Assembly (NCBI RefSeq): GCF_029105185.1
Contig: NZ_JAFMZK010000008.1
Coordinates: 62,001 to 126,000 of the forward strand
Reading direction: 5' to 3'
Length of the DNA stretch: 64,000 nucleotides
Origin: Aliiroseovarius sp. Z3
Lineage (GTDB): Bacteria; Pseudomonadota; Alphaproteobacteria; Rhodobacterales; Rhodobacteraceae
Numbering within the stretch: position 1 is the first letter of the stretch; the number at the start of each line of letters is the position of its first letter. A model generated the notes under the pieces. It saw only the letters and a program-made list of their open reading frames with translations. It did not search any database and was not told where the DNA came from. A program made the translations under genes and the position numbers. Below, in pieces: positions 54,581 through 64,000 of this stretch.

Positions 54581-56497
54581 TTAGGCCTTCGGTTTCACAA
54601 ACATCCGGCCGCGCATCTCCATGTGAAGTGCGTGGCAGAACCACTGGCAATAGTACCAGTAGACGCCGGGTTTGGCTGCGGTGAAGGTGACGGACGATGT
54701 CGCCATCGGCCCGATCTCCATTGCCACGCCGTGGTTGTTCATCGTGAAGCCGTGGGTCAGATCGTCGATGTCATCCAGATTGGTAATGATCACCGTCACC
54801 TCGTCACCCTCGGTCACTTCGAACGTCTCAAGCGAGAAGGTCGGCGCTTGGCTCGACATATAAACGCGCACCTTGTTGCCGTCGCGAATGACGGTGTCCA
54901 TGTAATCATCAATGTCGACACCATCGGCTTCGGCCTGCTTGCGTGTCTCGGCCCAAGTCGGGTCATTGCGATCCCAGACGTTGACGGGGTTCACGATGTC
55001 ACGACGGACGATGATCGAGTCGTGCGGTTCGGCAAAGGTCGGGCCGTCATGCACCACTTTCATGTCATCGGTCGAGATGTCGATCACCTGCTCGTTCTCG
55101 GGCTTCAACGGACCCACGTTCAGGAAGCGGTCTTTCGAGAATTTGTTCATCGAGATCAGCCACTTACCATCAGCCTCCTTGGTTTCACCCATCGAGGTCG
55201 AGTTGTGGCCCGGCTGATAGTGCACGTCCACTTTCGAAATGATGGGATCAACCTCGGCACCGTTATGGGCTTCGATTGCCTTGTCGATGTTCCACTTCAC
55301 GACCTGGCTGTCCAGGAACAGAGTGGTGAAGGCGTTGCCCTGACCGTCATAAGCGGTGTGAAGCGGACCAAGGCCCAGCTCGGGTTCAGCCACAACGCAG
55401 GAGCGCGGATCGGCATCCGAATCGAACAGGGCATCCATTTTGGTCACGTCCAGAACGGTGCAGGTTGGTGACAGTTTGCCGTTGATCACAACGTGCTTCA
55501 TGTCAGGCGCGGTGTTGACGCCGTGCGGGCTGTTCGGGATCGGAACATAGCGGGTATATTTCTTGTTCTGACCCTTGCGGCCGTCGATCACTTTGACGCC
55601 GTTCATCTCGGTGAAATCACCGGCGGCGATACCCGCTTCGATTTCGGCAAGGTTGAAGATCACGACGTGGTCCAGTTCGTTCTCGGTCATCTCGGCCAGG
55701 TTCATCCCCATTTCCGAGTTGTACGAGGTCGAGTAGGCGTATTTGCCCTGATAGTCGCAGTCGGTGTTATCAAGGTTGCCCGACACCATGACCTGCCATG
55801 CGATCTCCATCGTGTCACCGTCCAGCGCGGTGAAGAAGTTCACGTATTGGCTGGGATCATCCAGGATCGAGCCGTCGTTTACGATCGGTGTCTCGTCTTC
55901 ACCATTGGCAAACACATAACCGGTGCGCGGGAATTTCTGTGGGCGCAGGCCGTGAATGGCTTTTGCGTTTGGAATCTCCACGATCTTGTCGCACTTCATC
56001 ACATCACAACGCACGCGAGCCACGCGGGTGTTGGCCTTGTCGTTCATGAAAAGATAGCGACCATCATAGGTGCCGTCGGTGAACGACATGTGCGGGTGGT
56101 GCAGGTCGCCGTTGTCATGGATGCGCTTGCCGTTGGCCTCAAGGAAGGCTTTGGTCTCGGGCAGCATACCGTCATCAAAGACTTTCAGGCTTTCATTGGT
56201 TTGACCCCAGCCCGTGGCCGAGCAGCGGTTGAACACGGGCACCCGCATCAGCTCGCGCATCGACGGGAAGCCCAGAATGCGCAGTTCGCCGGTCTGGCCC
56301 GACGACCAGAAGCCGTAATATTCGTCCAGCTCGCCCGGAGCCAGCTCAACTGAACCCGCAGCGCGCGCAGGTGTGGCCGTCAGGGCCGATCCGCCGATGC
56401 CGGTGCCAGCGACAACCGCACCAGTGGCGGCAGCTCCCAACATGCCGCGACGGGTCATCGCCAATTTGGACGGGAACAGTTTGGTTTCTTCAGTCAT
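54581..56497 (-). CDS. nosZ: NosZ, nitrous oxide reductase
   Basis: The enzyme (638 residues from ATG 56497) reduces nitrous oxide to dinitrogen in the periplasm with CuZ and CuA centres. It has a twin-arginine signal ([17 protein letters not shown]), so it belongs to clade I. The seven-bladed propeller follows with [26 protein letters not shown] and [13 protein letters not shown]. The C-terminal cupredoxin domain ends in [14 protein letters not shown], where Cys617 and Cys621, the following His and Met, bind CuA. AAGGAGGT 6 nt before ATG 56497 decides the start; a longer frame to 56536 is not used. All metal-site motifs appear intact, so the enzyme should be active. Confidence 0.97.
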   Translation of the reverse strand: MTEETKLFPSKLAMTRRGMLGAAATGAVVAGTGIGGSALTATPARAAGSVELAPGELDEYYGFWSSGQTGELRILGFPSMRELMRVPVFNRCSATGWGQTNESLKVFDDGMLPETKAFLEANGKRIHDNGDLHHPHMSFTDGTYDGRYLFMNDKANTRVARVRCDVMKCDKIVEIPNAKAIHGLRPQKFPRTGYVFANGEDETPIVNDGSILDDPSQYVNFFTALDGDTMEIAWQVMVSGNLDNTDCDYQGKYAYSTSYNSEMGMNLAEMTENELDHVVIFNLAEIEAGIAAGDFTEMNGVKVIDGRKGQNKKYTRYVPIPNSPHGVNTAPDMKHVVINGKLSPTCTVLDVTKMDALFDSDADPRSCVVAEPELGLGPLHTAYDGQGNAFTTLFLDSQVVKWNIDKAIEAHNGAEVDPIISKVDVHYQPGHNSTSMGETKEADGKWLISMNKFSKDRFLNVGPLKPENEQVIDISTDDMKVVHDGPTFAEPHDSIIVRRDIVNPVNVWDRNDPTWAETRKQAEADGVDIDDYMDTVIRDGNKVRVYMSSQAPTFSLETFEVTEGDEVTVIITNLDDIDDLTHGFTMNNHGVAMEIGPMATSSVTFTAAKPGVYWYYCQWFCHALHMEMRGRMFVKPKA

Positions 56498-56519
56498 TTC
56501 AGATACCTCCTTCAAGGAT

Positions 56520-58700
56520 TTATGACGTCTTGGCATTAGGGTGATTTGCCGGTGGGTTTTTGGGCGGAATGTTCAGATCCGCCGCCCCGATCTTCTCGCG
56601 CCGCTTCAGTTTGCGGATCACGACCGGGCATTTGTCGGCCGACTGATACAAAACCTGACAATGCAGACAGTCGACACACTCGTTTGGATTGATCTCGCCC
56701 GTCGGGTGAATGGCCTGAACAGGGCATTCATTTGCACAAGTCTGACAGGGATTGCCGCATTCCTTGTAGCGTTTCAGCCAGTCGAACATGCGGATACGCG
56801 CCGGGATCGCCAATGCACCGCCAAGCGGGCAGACGTATCGGCAATAGAACCGTTCAACGAACAGGTTCGCAACGATGATCGCGACCGCAAAGACCACGAA
56901 GGGCCAGTCGCGCACGAATTTCAGAATGATCGCGGTCTTGAAGGGTTCGACTTCGGCATAGTGTTCGGCCATCGAAAGCGACACCATGCTCAGCCCAAAC
57001 AGGCCGAAGAAGATCATGTATTTGATGGGCCACAGGCGTTCGTGCAGACCCCAAGGCAGGGTCCATTGCGGCACCTTGAACGCGCGCGCGATGCGGTTCG
57101 TCAGCTCTTGCAGCGCACCGAAGGGGCACAGCCAGCCGCAATAAGCCCCACGGCCCCAGAACACCAAGGCGGCAGCAACAGCGAACCACTGGATGAACAC
57201 CAGCGGATCCATCAGGAACGCATCCCAGGTAAATCCGCTGCGCAGGCTGTTGATCAGCGCCAACAGGTTCACCACCGACAGTTGCGCGTTGGCATACCAG
57301 CCAAGGAAGAACAGCGTGAAGGTCAGGAACCCCATGCGGAACCAGAAAAAGACGCGGGCATTCGCGGTGGCCTGGAACTGGAAGAAGAACGTGCCCGTCA
57401 GCACCAGAAGCATGGCGCCAAGGATGCCGATCTCGACCGACTTGTCTTGCCAGATGCGCTTCCACAGCTGCGACTTGGCGGCAGCTTCGTCATCGACATC
57501 GTTCAGAATGGGCGCCGGGGCGGCCACTGGCAGCAGATAATCCTGCGGCAGTTTGTAATCCAGATCGAAGGTCAGGAAGGTCTTGTCAATTGCCCCGACC
57601 GCGCGTTGCACCAACAATTGCAGGCGGAAAGGTTCTGCCGGATTGAAGTCAGCCTCGGCCGGGATCTTGAACAGATCCATCTCGGTAAAGCTGGGATTAT
57701 CTGGCGTGGCCAGATTGCCCACACGACGGTGCTGTTTGTCAAAGAACCGGACAGATTTGTCGCCCTGGATCATATGAATGCGGTCAAAGATACCGCCCCG
57801 GACATAGCCCGATCCTTTGAAGCTGTAGGCCCCCCGCCCCATCACAAGGATCGCATGTTCGCCATCGCCCAGCCAGTTCGTGAGGTTTCTGTACTCCGCA
57901 TCACCCAACAACGATTTACCGATGGACGGCACGGACACCAACGCCATGTGCATGTCGATAAACGTGTCGTCCGGCGCGCCCTTTTCCGGGCGCTTGATGG
58001 CACGTGCGTCTCCGGTTTCCTCGAACGCTGCGTTGATCTGGCCCACATCCAGCGTCATGCGGCGCACCGATCCGTCACCTGCGAGTGTGGTCCAGTCCGA
58101 AATGGTTTCTTGCGACATATCCACTTCGCGTTTCGGCCCTTCGGCCTGCGCGGGGGACAGATCGCCAAGGCCCAGACCGCGTGCGACCTTGATGCCCGCG
58201 CGCACAAGGCTGTCGTCGATCACCATGATCGTCACGGTCGCGCCGGAAATGATGTCCAGATCATGCGCGGTGCCACCAGCGGCCACCTCGGCCTTCAGGT
58301 CCAGACCCTTGTAGCCCTCGGTCACCTTGATCATTTTCGAATTGGGGATACCGATCAGCACGATCGGTTCCGAGTGCTTGACCAGCTTCACACCCGTCAA
58401 AATCGCATCCGCGTCAATCGCGGCAACAACATGGATGGGTTTACCGGAATATCCTGTCGTCCCAACGAAATCCGAGGTCAGGAAGGCATAAGCAACCGTC
58501 TCGCCGCCCTTCAGAACAGGGGCAACCGGCACATCGTCGCGGATCGGGCCGAACGCATCGGCACCTTCAGCCAGGTCAGAGGGTGAAATGTCGGGAAGGA
58601 AATTTGCGAGGCTTTCGGCCTTTGCCTCGCCCGCCATGACCCCGGCAAGGATCACAACAATGGCACTGAGCCAGTAATAGATCGCGCGCTTCGTATTCAC
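56520..58700 (-). CDS. nosR: NosR, FMN-binding iron-sulfur membrane regulator/electron donor
   Basis: The 726-residue product has a signal or first membrane helix ([21 protein letters not shown]). A periplasmic FMN-binding domain (about 90-190) carries the flavinylation motif [12 protein letters not shown]. Several membrane helices follow, with the double-CxxxCP sites [12 protein letters not shown] and [11 protein letters not shown]. At the end is a ferredoxin-like domain, [19 protein letters not shown] then [18 protein letters not shown]. NosR is needed for nosZ expression and passes electrons to NosZ. The start is GTG 58700, with AGGTG upstream, and it overlaps the nosC-like stop by GTGA. 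It is followed 22 bp later by nosZ. Confidence 0.95.
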   Translation of the reverse strand: MNTKRAIYYWLSAIVVILAGVMAGEAKAESLANFLPDISPSDLAEGADAFGPIRDDVPVAPVLKGGETVAYAFLTSDFVGTTGYSGKPIHVVAAIDADAILTGVKLVKHSEPIVLIGIPNSKMIKVTEGYKGLDLKAEVAAGGTAHDLDIISGATVTIMVIDDSLVRAGIKVARGLGLGDLSPAQAEGPKREVDMSQETISDWTTLAGDGSVRRMTLDVGQINAAFEETGDARAIKRPEKGAPDDTFIDMHMALVSVPSIGKSLLGDAEYRNLTNWLGDGEHAILVMGRGAYSFKGSGYVRGGIFDRIHMIQGDKSVRFFDKQHRRVGNLATPDNPSFTEMDLFKIPAEADFNPAEPFRLQLLVQRAVGAIDKTFLTFDLDYKLPQDYLLPVAAPAPILNDVDDEAAAKSQLWKRIWQDKSVEIGILGAMLLVLTGTFFFQFQATANARVFFWFRMGFLTFTLFFLGWYANAQLSVVNLLALINSLRSGFTWDAFLMDPLVFIQWFAVAAALVFWGRGAYCGWLCPFGALQELTNRIARAFKVPQWTLPWGLHERLWPIKYMIFFGLFGLSMVSLSMAEHYAEVEPFKTAIILKFVRDWPFVVFAVAIIVANLFVERFYCRYVCPLGGALAIPARIRMFDWLKRYKECGNPCQTCANECPVQAIHPTGEINPNECVDCLHCQVLYQSADKCPVVIRKLKRREKIGAADLNIPPKNPPANHPNAKTS

Positions 58701-59167
58701 AGCGCACCTCCGTTTTCTTGGATTGACGCCATGAACGCACGCGCGGCGCGGTCAGCTGTTTTCTTGTTCGCGGCTGGAGGTCCACGGGTTTCGGGCCAGG
58801 CACGTCTAAGCGCAACACCCAAGGTTTGGGGATTAAGCAGCACGATCTGCGCGGCAACATGCGACGGTGCCAACTGCGGTTGACGGTTATCAACCAAGGC
58901 GGCCATCGACGCGGCACACATCACACAGTCAAAACAGTCGTGACAATCGTCTGGTACAGGCAATGACGGATCCGAAAGGTCCACCTGCACATATTCCGTG
59001 CCAAAATCAGAACAGATTTCGATCCATGTCCCGTTGGACGCATAACCCATCGAAGACGTAAAGAGCTGCAGCACCAAAGCAAGCAGAGACGCGGTCAAAG
59101 CAGCATTGCCGGCGGTCCGACGGACGGCCCCCGCAATGATCGCTGACATCTGCCACACACGGCGCAT
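58697..59167 (-). CDS. NosC-like small protein with a CxxCxxCxxC motif
   Basis: This 156-residue protein is the first gene of the nos operon, as nosC is in Paracoccus-type nos clusters. It has a hydrophobic N-terminal segment (NAALTASLLALVLQLFTSSMGYA) that is a signal or anchor. A short acidic part follows, then four cysteines spaced CHDCFDCVMC, a pattern like that reported for NosC. The remainder is Ala-rich and carries no known domain; it could also be a DUF2946-type envelope protein. Function is unknown, perhaps metal or thiol handling. AAAGGGATT before ATG 59167 supports the start over ATG 59149. It overlaps nosR by four bases. Confidence 0.62.
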   Translation of the reverse strand: MRRVWQMSAIIAGAVRRTAGNAALTASLLALVLQLFTSSMGYASNGTWIEICSDFGTEYVQVDLSDPSLPVPDDCHDCFDCVMCAASMAALVDNRQPQLAPSHVAAQIVLLNPQTLGVALRRAWPETRGPPAANKKTADRAARAFMASIQENGGAL

Positions 59168-59225
59168 CGCCGAATCCCTTTAAGCGTTTCAGCCTAGGGT
59201 GTGCGGGATGGAGCGCCGTGCTTCC

Positions 59226-59239
59226 TTGATAAAAGTCAT
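59226..59239 (-). promoter_or_regulatory. FNR/NNR-type box upstream of the nos operon
   Basis: TTGATAAAAGTCAT (plus strand) matches the FNR/NNR consensus TTGAT-N4-ATCAA at 8 of 10 defined bases. Its centre is about 65 bp upstream of the first nos start codon at 59167, consistent with activation near -41 of a start site at about 59185-59191. nos operons in this group are commonly controlled by FNR/NNR-type proteins. Confidence 0.6.
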
Positions 59240-59286
59240 GCATTGTTGCTGCTGGAAGCGTTTGCTGTTTGACCGGAACTGATAAG

Positions 59287-62200
59287 TTACTCTTTCCGAA
59301 GCAACAACTTATTCAGAACATCACCAATTTGAATGATGGCCGGTTCGGTCATCATCGTGAAATGGTCGCAGTCAAATTCGCGTATGTCGATGGGACCATC
59401 AATATAGCGGTCCCAGCCAAGCTTTGGCCCCGCTGCGATAAACAATGTTCCCGCCTTTCGCGCTTTGAACAGCGTGACAGCCGCGTCTTGTCTTGGTGTT
59501 TCATACCGGGTTTGCGCGTCGACAAAGGCGTCGGTCATACGCTGCCCGATCAGTTCGTCGGGCAGTTGGTCGCCCGCGGCCAGATGTTGACGGATCAACT
59601 CGGCGTTGCGCCGATCTTCGTCGCGGCCCTGTCTGCGTTCGCGCCAGCCCAGGGCGAACTCCAGATCCCATTTGCGTGCCGCCCACAGTTTCTGCGCCAG
59701 CGACAGGGGTTTGTGTGACATATGCGGGGCAATCGTGTCGAAATAGACCAGCGTTTCGACCTCGTCGCCCGCTTCGCGCAACTGCCGCATCATCTCATAG
59801 GCCACCACACCGCCACCGGAATAGCCGGACAGGCGATAGGGGCCGATCGGTTGATAGTCCCGCACCGCCCGAATATAGCGTTCGGCCATCGCCTCGATCG
59901 TTTCGTCAACCTCGATACCACCATCTGACCCAAGGGCGCGCAGACCCACGAACGGAATGCTTGGATCCAGAAAGCCCGCAAGCGGGCGGAAGTTCAGGAT
60001 GTTCCCCCCGGCCCCATGGATACAATAGAAGGGCCGCACATATTCGGACCCTTTGGTGATCACGACAAGCGGGCTCCACGGTTTGGTGGATGGTTTGCGA
60101 TCCGGAGTGTCGGTCGCGGTGCCATCCACAGCCTCGATCCCTGCCTTATCGCGCACCAGTGCCGCCAATGTTGCGATGGTCGGGGCTTCGAACAAGGTCG
60201 CCAAGGGAAGGGATACCTCGTACTCCTTGCGGATACGTCCGAACATGCGCACGGCGCTGAGCGAATGCCCCCCGAGGTCGAAGAAATCATCCTCCAAACC
60301 GATCCCGTCGACACCCAGAATTTCACCCCAAATTCCTGCGAGCTTCGCCGCCACCGGATCGGCGATCGCACCACCCGATCCGCTGCGTTTTTCACCCGTT
60401 TTTGCGGGTTTGTTCGCCTCGGCCATGGCCAACGCCACAAGATCAAGTGATGTGGGCGACACCACCAGATGCTTGTCCGGATGGGCAAAGGCACGATTAA
60501 ACACGGCGGCGGCTTCCTGGTCGCGAATGCCTGTGGCCAGAAGTTGATCGGTCAAACGCGCCGCCTTGGGAACAGCCGACAATTGCGCACGGTCAATGGC
60601 GCGTAACGCCAGATGTTCGATCACCATCAACGGTGCACCATCCTCGGATGTGATCAGCACATCGAAAGCGACGAATGACCCCGGCGTTTCAGCAACCTTG
60701 CGCGCCCGGCTGATCACGCGGGCTGGCAGGGGGGCAAAGATCCGCACCCGTTCGGCGGACATGGGCGCATAGATCGGATGATCGGCCGTCAGGTCCAACA
60801 GACCCAGCCCGAAGGTGGCGGCCATATCCAGAAGCGCGGGATGCACCGGGTGATGCTCATGATCTCCGGCGAAGGTATCGGACAGGCTGAAATGCCCCTC
60901 GATCACATCGGCGTTGCGGCGCGTGTCGGTCACGCTGTCCCAGCGTGGGCCAAACTCGATCAGATCCTCTTGAGTGCCGCGTGTGTCGCGCGCAACGGGC
61001 AACAGCTCGGCGGTGCGCACCAGGTCATCCGGCAGGGACGTGTCTTGCCCACGCACAATCCTGATCCGCATCTGCGCATGATCCGTCATTTGTGCATCAC
61101 TGCCGAGACGGCTTTCGACGGTCAGGTCATACCCGTCCAGAACCGGGCGCAGCGAAATTTGCATCACACGCGGCAATCCATCACTGAATACCATCGGCTG
61201 GGTCAGTGACAGTGCGTTGATCTCGAACGATTTCCCTTTCAATACCTGTCGCGCCGCCGCGAAGGCCAGCTCGATATAGGCGGTGCCGGGCAGAACGGAA
61301 TGACCGGCCACCACATGTTCGGACAATTCCCAATTCTGTTCCGGATCCAAAACGCGCTGGAAGATGATGGATTTATCCTCTCCCGCGCTCTGCTGGCCCA
61401 GAATGCCTTGATCATCGCCGGACATCTCGTGCCCATATGCGCGTGCGACCATACCGCTGTCACGCCATGTGCCCCATGCAATCGACAAACCGTCAGGGCG
61501 TGAGGCCGCCAAGGCATCCACCGCCGCGTTGCCCGCGACATAAGCCACCTGCCCCGGTGGTCCAACCTCAACCGACGTGGACGAGATCGTCGCAAAAACA
61601 TCCAACGAACCAACCGGCAACAGGCGGTTCAACAGCTCTCCACCCAGCAACTTGGGGGCCGTGACGGCCGCGGCCGCGCTGGCTGAACGCGCGGCCAATG
61701 GCGCATCGTCCAGCAAACCTGCCGCATGAATAACGCCGTTCACCGCGCCAAACCGGTCACGAACCGTGTCTATTGCATCGCTCAGAGCAGCTTCTTTCGT
61801 CACATCGGCAGCCAACACCAACAGCGCGCCACCGGCGGCGGCGATCTCGGCCTCGAACGCTGGGTCGGGTTGGGCCGAGCGCGACAGAAGCGCGACTTTC
61901 GCCCCTGCGGTCTGCGCCAGCCACAGGGCCATTTGGCGGCCAATGCCACCAGTCCCCCCGGTGATCAGGTAGGTGCCGTTTTGGCGCAAACGCTTGGGCA
62001 ACTCCGCCGCGCCCGCATTGGAGGGCGGTGCAAGCACACGCCGACGCACCAGGCGTTCTTCCCCATCCCGCAGCGCGACCAGATCATCTGGGCTGCTGCC
62101 CGCAACCTCGGCCAACAAGGCGGCGGCGCAATCTGCGCTGCCGGGTTGCAGATCGACAAGCACCGCGCCCAGACCCGGCACCTCGCGTGGGGCGGATCGA

Positions 62201-64000
62201 ACCACCCCCAGCAATGAGGCATTCCGGGGTGTGAACGTGACGCCATCCGCCATCGCATCTGGGTTGCTGGTCACAATGCCCAGGCGCGTTCCCGGCGACA
62301 CCTCGGCCTGTTGCAACATCCGCGCGAGGTCATAGGCGTTTTCAAACACCTGATCACCCGCCAAGGACCAAAGTGACAGGATGCGGGGTGGCACGTCGCC
62401 CAACGCCTGCCCCAACAGGTCATAATCCTCGGCACGGTCCGGGCGCAGGGTATAGCCGCCATCAATGGCCGCAAACGCATCCCCACGCATCACACGGATC
62501 ACCTGCGCCCCGGCGGCCGCCAGTGCGTCCAGAATCTTTGCGGACAGGGCATCATCATTGGCAAAAACAAGCCACGGTCCCGACAGGTCCGCTGCCAACC
62601 CTGTGCGCGGTGCGACCTGCCATTCCAGCTTCTCGAACCACATGTCGATGTCGTCGATCCGGGGAATTGCCAGCGCGTCATCATCCACGCTGTCCCCGGC
62701 ACCCTTACCGGGTTCGATCCAATGCCGTTGCTTTTCAAACGCGTATGTCGGCAGGGACACGCGCTGGCCCGTGGTTGCGACAGCGTTCGACCAATCGACC
62801 GAATGCCCCGCAGCCCATAGCCCACCGAACGCCGCAAGGGCCGCCCCATATTCGTCAGTGGTATCCGTCACCGCCGGCGCACTGGGCAGGATTGCAGCTG
62901 CTGGATGATCGCCGACCGCCGCGCCCACCAGAGGGCCAAGGGTTTGGCCCGGGCCAACCTCGATCACAATCCGGTTGGGTGCATCAAGGGCGGCCGCGAC
63001 CGCATCGGTGAAGCGCACCGTGTGGCGCAAATGCCGAACCCAGTAATCGGCACAGGCCAGATCGTCATCCTGCGCCCAGTCGCCGCGCAGTGACGAGACC
63101 ATGGGCACTGTCGGTTGGGCGAACTGAACGCCGTCAAACCCGGCGCGGAACCGGTCCAACTGTCCGTCAAGCTGACGCGAATGGGCGGCCACGTCGATGT
63201 GAATGCGCCGCGCTTCGATTTCATCGCTGGCCAGTTTCTTCTCAAATGCCTCGATTTCGGACAAGGGGCCGGACACGACGGTGGTTTCCGCGGTGTTGAT
63301 CGCGGCAATGTCCAAGCCATCCGGCAGCATTGCACGGGTTTCATCCTCGGGAAACGGCACAGTCGTCATGGCACCCGTTGGGGCCGCATCCATCACCTGA
63401 CCGCGCAGGGTCACGATGGCAAGCGCGTCCGGCAGGGTCATGGCACCCGCGACAACCGCGCCCGCATATTCGCCCACGCTATGCGCAAGGATCGCGTCAG
63501 GCGTGACCCCCCAGCCTTTCCAAACCGCAGCATAGGCGTATTCCAGAATGAAAAGCGCTGGAATCGCATAGCCGGATTGGCCCAGTTTGCGGCGCGCCTC
63601 GGCATCCTCCAGCGCGCAGTCAAACATCACATGATACAGATCTTCGGGGGCCGTCTTGGGCAACGCGGCAAAGCACGCGCTGACCGCATCCGCAAACACT
63701 TTTGACTGTGCCAGCATCCCCGCACCCGCGCCGGGATATTGCGCCCCGCCGCCGGGGAACAGAAAGACAATTTGCGTCGGACCATCGGCTGCCTTGGCCC
63801 GTCGGGACAAAACAGAGTTCGCCTGCCCAAGCACGGTTGCAAGCTCATCCGCCGAACGCGCCGCGACAACGCGACGTTCCGTGAAAGCGCGCCGCCCTTC
63901 ACGCAAAGTATAGGCGATATCATTGACGGGCGGAGCATCTGTCAGAAACGCGTCCCACGCAGCGCGCCCGGCCTCCAGCGACGCGTCGGTGCGCGCCGAG
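59287..64000 (-). CDS. Type I PKS, 5' end off-window (AT-KR-DH-ACP-TE)
   Basis: About 1570 residues of a multidomain polyketide synthase are visible, open to the right edge. The first residues (DIAYTLREGRRAF) are the usual linker between a KS and an AT, so a KS probably lies off-window. Then come: AT (FPGGGAQYPGAG; Ser codon at 63478-63480 in AHSVGEYAG, where Ala replaces the usual Gly; specificity region VAAHS); KR with its structural half (TGGTGGIGRQM, then Ser and Tyr in ISSTSVE and QVAYVAGN); DH (His codon 61315-61317 in HVVAGHSVLP); ACP (Ser codon 60262-60264 in LGGHSL); TE (Ser codon 59818-59820 in GYSGGG). KR comes before DH, the reverse of the usual order. It probably makes a short reduced acyl product, but the substrate is unknown. 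The gene ends 119 bp before nosC-like. Confidence 0.93.
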   Translation of the reverse strand, partial: SARTDASLEAGRAAWDAFLTDAPPVNDIAYTLREGRRAFTERRVVAARSADELATVLGQANSVLSRRAKAADGPTQIVFLFPGGGAQYPGAGAGMLAQSKVFADAVSACFAALPKTAPEDLYHVMFDCALEDAEARRKLGQSGYAIPALFILEYAYAAVWKGWGVTPDAILAHSVGEYAGAVVAGAMTLPDALAIVTLRGQVMDAAPTGAMTTVPFPEDETRAMLPDGLDIAAINTAETTVVSGPLSEIEAFEKKLASDEIEARRIHIDVAAHSRQLDGQLDRFRAGFDGVQFAQPTVPMVSSLRGDWAQDDDLACADYWVRHLRHTVRFTDAVAAALDAPNRIVIEVGPGQTLGPLVGAAVGDHPAAAILPSAPAVTDTTDEYGAALAAFGGLWAAGHSVDWSNAVATTGQRVSLPTYAFEKQRHWIEPGKGAGDSVDDDALAIPRIDDIDMWFEKLEWQVAPRTGLAADLSGPWLVFANDDALSAKILDALAAAGAQVIRVMRGDAFAAIDGGYTLRPDRAEDYDLLGQALGDVPPRILSLWSLAGDQVFENAYDLARMLQQAEVSPGTRLGIVTSNPDAMADGVTFTPRNASLLGVVRSAPREVPGLGAVLVDLQPGSADCAAALLAEVAGSSPDDLVALRDGEERLVRRRVLAPPSNAGAAELPKRLRQNGTYLITGGTGGIGRQMALWLAQTAGAKVALLSRSAQPDPAFEAEIAAAGGALLVLAADVTKEAALSDAIDTVRDRFGAVNGVIHAAGLLDDAPLAARSASAAAAVTAPKLLGGELLNRLLPVGSLDVFATISSTSVEVGPPGQVAYVAGNAAVDALAASRPDGLSIAWGTWRDSGMVARAYGHEMSGDDQGILGQQSAGEDKSIIFQRVLDPEQNWELSEHVVAGHSVLPGTAYIELAFAAARQVLKGKSFEINALSLTQPMVFSDGLPRVMQISLRPVLDGYDLTVESRLGSDAQMTDHAQMRIRIVRGQDTSLPDDLVRTAELLPVARDTRGTQEDLIEFGPRWDSVTDTRRNADVIEGHFSLSDTFAGDHEHHPVHPALLDMAATFGLGLLDLTADHPIYAPMSAERVRIFAPLPARVISRARKVAETPGSFVAFDVLITSEDGAPLMVIEHLALRAIDRAQLSAVPKAARLTDQLLATGIRDQEAAAVFNRAFAHPDKHLVVSPTSLDLVALAMAEANKPAKTGEKRSGSGGAIADPVAAKLAGIWGEILGVDGIGLEDDFFDLGGHSLSAVRMFGRIRKEYEVSLPLATLFEAPTIATLAALVRDKAGIEAVDGTATDTPDRKPSTKPWSPLVVITKGSEYVRPFYCIHGAGGNILNFRPLAGFLDPSIPFVGLRALGSDGGIEVDETIEAMAERYIRAVRDYQPIGPYRLSGYSGGGVVAYEMMRQLREAGDEVETLVYFDTIAPHMSHKPLSLAQKLWAARKWDLEFALGWRERRQGRDEDRRNAELIRQHLAAGDQLPDELIGQRMTDAFVDAQTRYETPRQDAAVTLFKARKAGTLFIAAGPKLGWDRYIDGPIDIREFDCDHFTMMTEPAIIQIGDVLNKLLLRKE

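Noticed and set aside
53681-55471. 596-residue plus-strand frame across nosD and nosZ
   Set aside because: Low-information His/Val/Asp-rich antisense of two well-supported genes. The same holds for 56541-58586 opposite nosR.
1-64000. Insertion sequences, integrase, tRNA-linked island boundaries
   Set aside because: No transposase, terminal inverted repeats or tRNA genes were seen, so I do not claim horizontal transfer for any block.

Overview
The window looks like chromosomal DNA of a marine alphaproteobacterium of the Rhodobacteraceae (Roseobacter group). The grounds are the GC-rich, densely coding sequence, a VPLPA-type exosortase locus, a clade-I nos (nitrous oxide reductase) operon in the order C-R-Z-D-F-Y-L-X, a tamA-tamB pair, and several RTX or beta-helix proteins. 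I see no rRNA, tRNA, insertion sequence, integrase or CRISPR array. This taxonomic placement is inference from gene content, not from a marker gene.

Region 1 (1-16.7 kb) is an exosortase/exopolysaccharide locus. It holds a truncated family-2 glycosyltransferase, a FemAB/GNAT-like protein, a DegT-type aminotransferase, a methyltransferase, a large beta-helix protein with two lectin-like domains, a hexapeptide acyltransferase, a Wzx-like flippase, the fused exosortase XrtD-EpsI, a PrsT-like TPR lipoprotein, one small VPLPA-CTERM target protein, a secreted protein of unknown function and a multi-pass membrane protein. Together they can assemble and export a surface glycan and sort a VPLPA-tailed protein to the envelope.

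Region 2 (17-28 kb) is a compact biosynthetic cluster. A single 3447-residue NRPS-PKS hybrid (A-PCP-KS-AT-ACP-aminotransferase-C-A-PCP-TE) is followed 11 bp later by its own Sfp-type phosphopantetheinyl transferase. My hand-read binding-pocket codes suggest valine for the first A domain and a beta-alanine-like substrate for the second. The predicted product is therefore a very short beta-amino acid (possibly vicinal diamino) peptide. This is the strongest candidate for an undescribed system in the window.

Region 3 (28-44.3 kb) is a surface-glycan region. It contains an FkbM-GT61 fusion, a second GT61, a three-gene stop/start-overlapping unit (unknown protein, lectin-like protein, sulfatase with an RTX tail), an alpha/beta hydrolase, a GT8-like enzyme, a methyltransferase, GT90, two GT92/GT2-like enzymes (one fused to a methyltransferase) and a GT32-like enzyme.

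Region 4 (44.5-50.2 kb) is tamA-tamB, outer-membrane assembly. Region 5 (50.2-59.3 kb) is the complete nos operon on the minus strand, with a probable FNR/NNR-type box upstream. Region 6 (59.3-64 kb) is the 3' part of a second type I PKS on the minus strand (AT-KR-DH-ACP-TE visible), truncated by the window edge.
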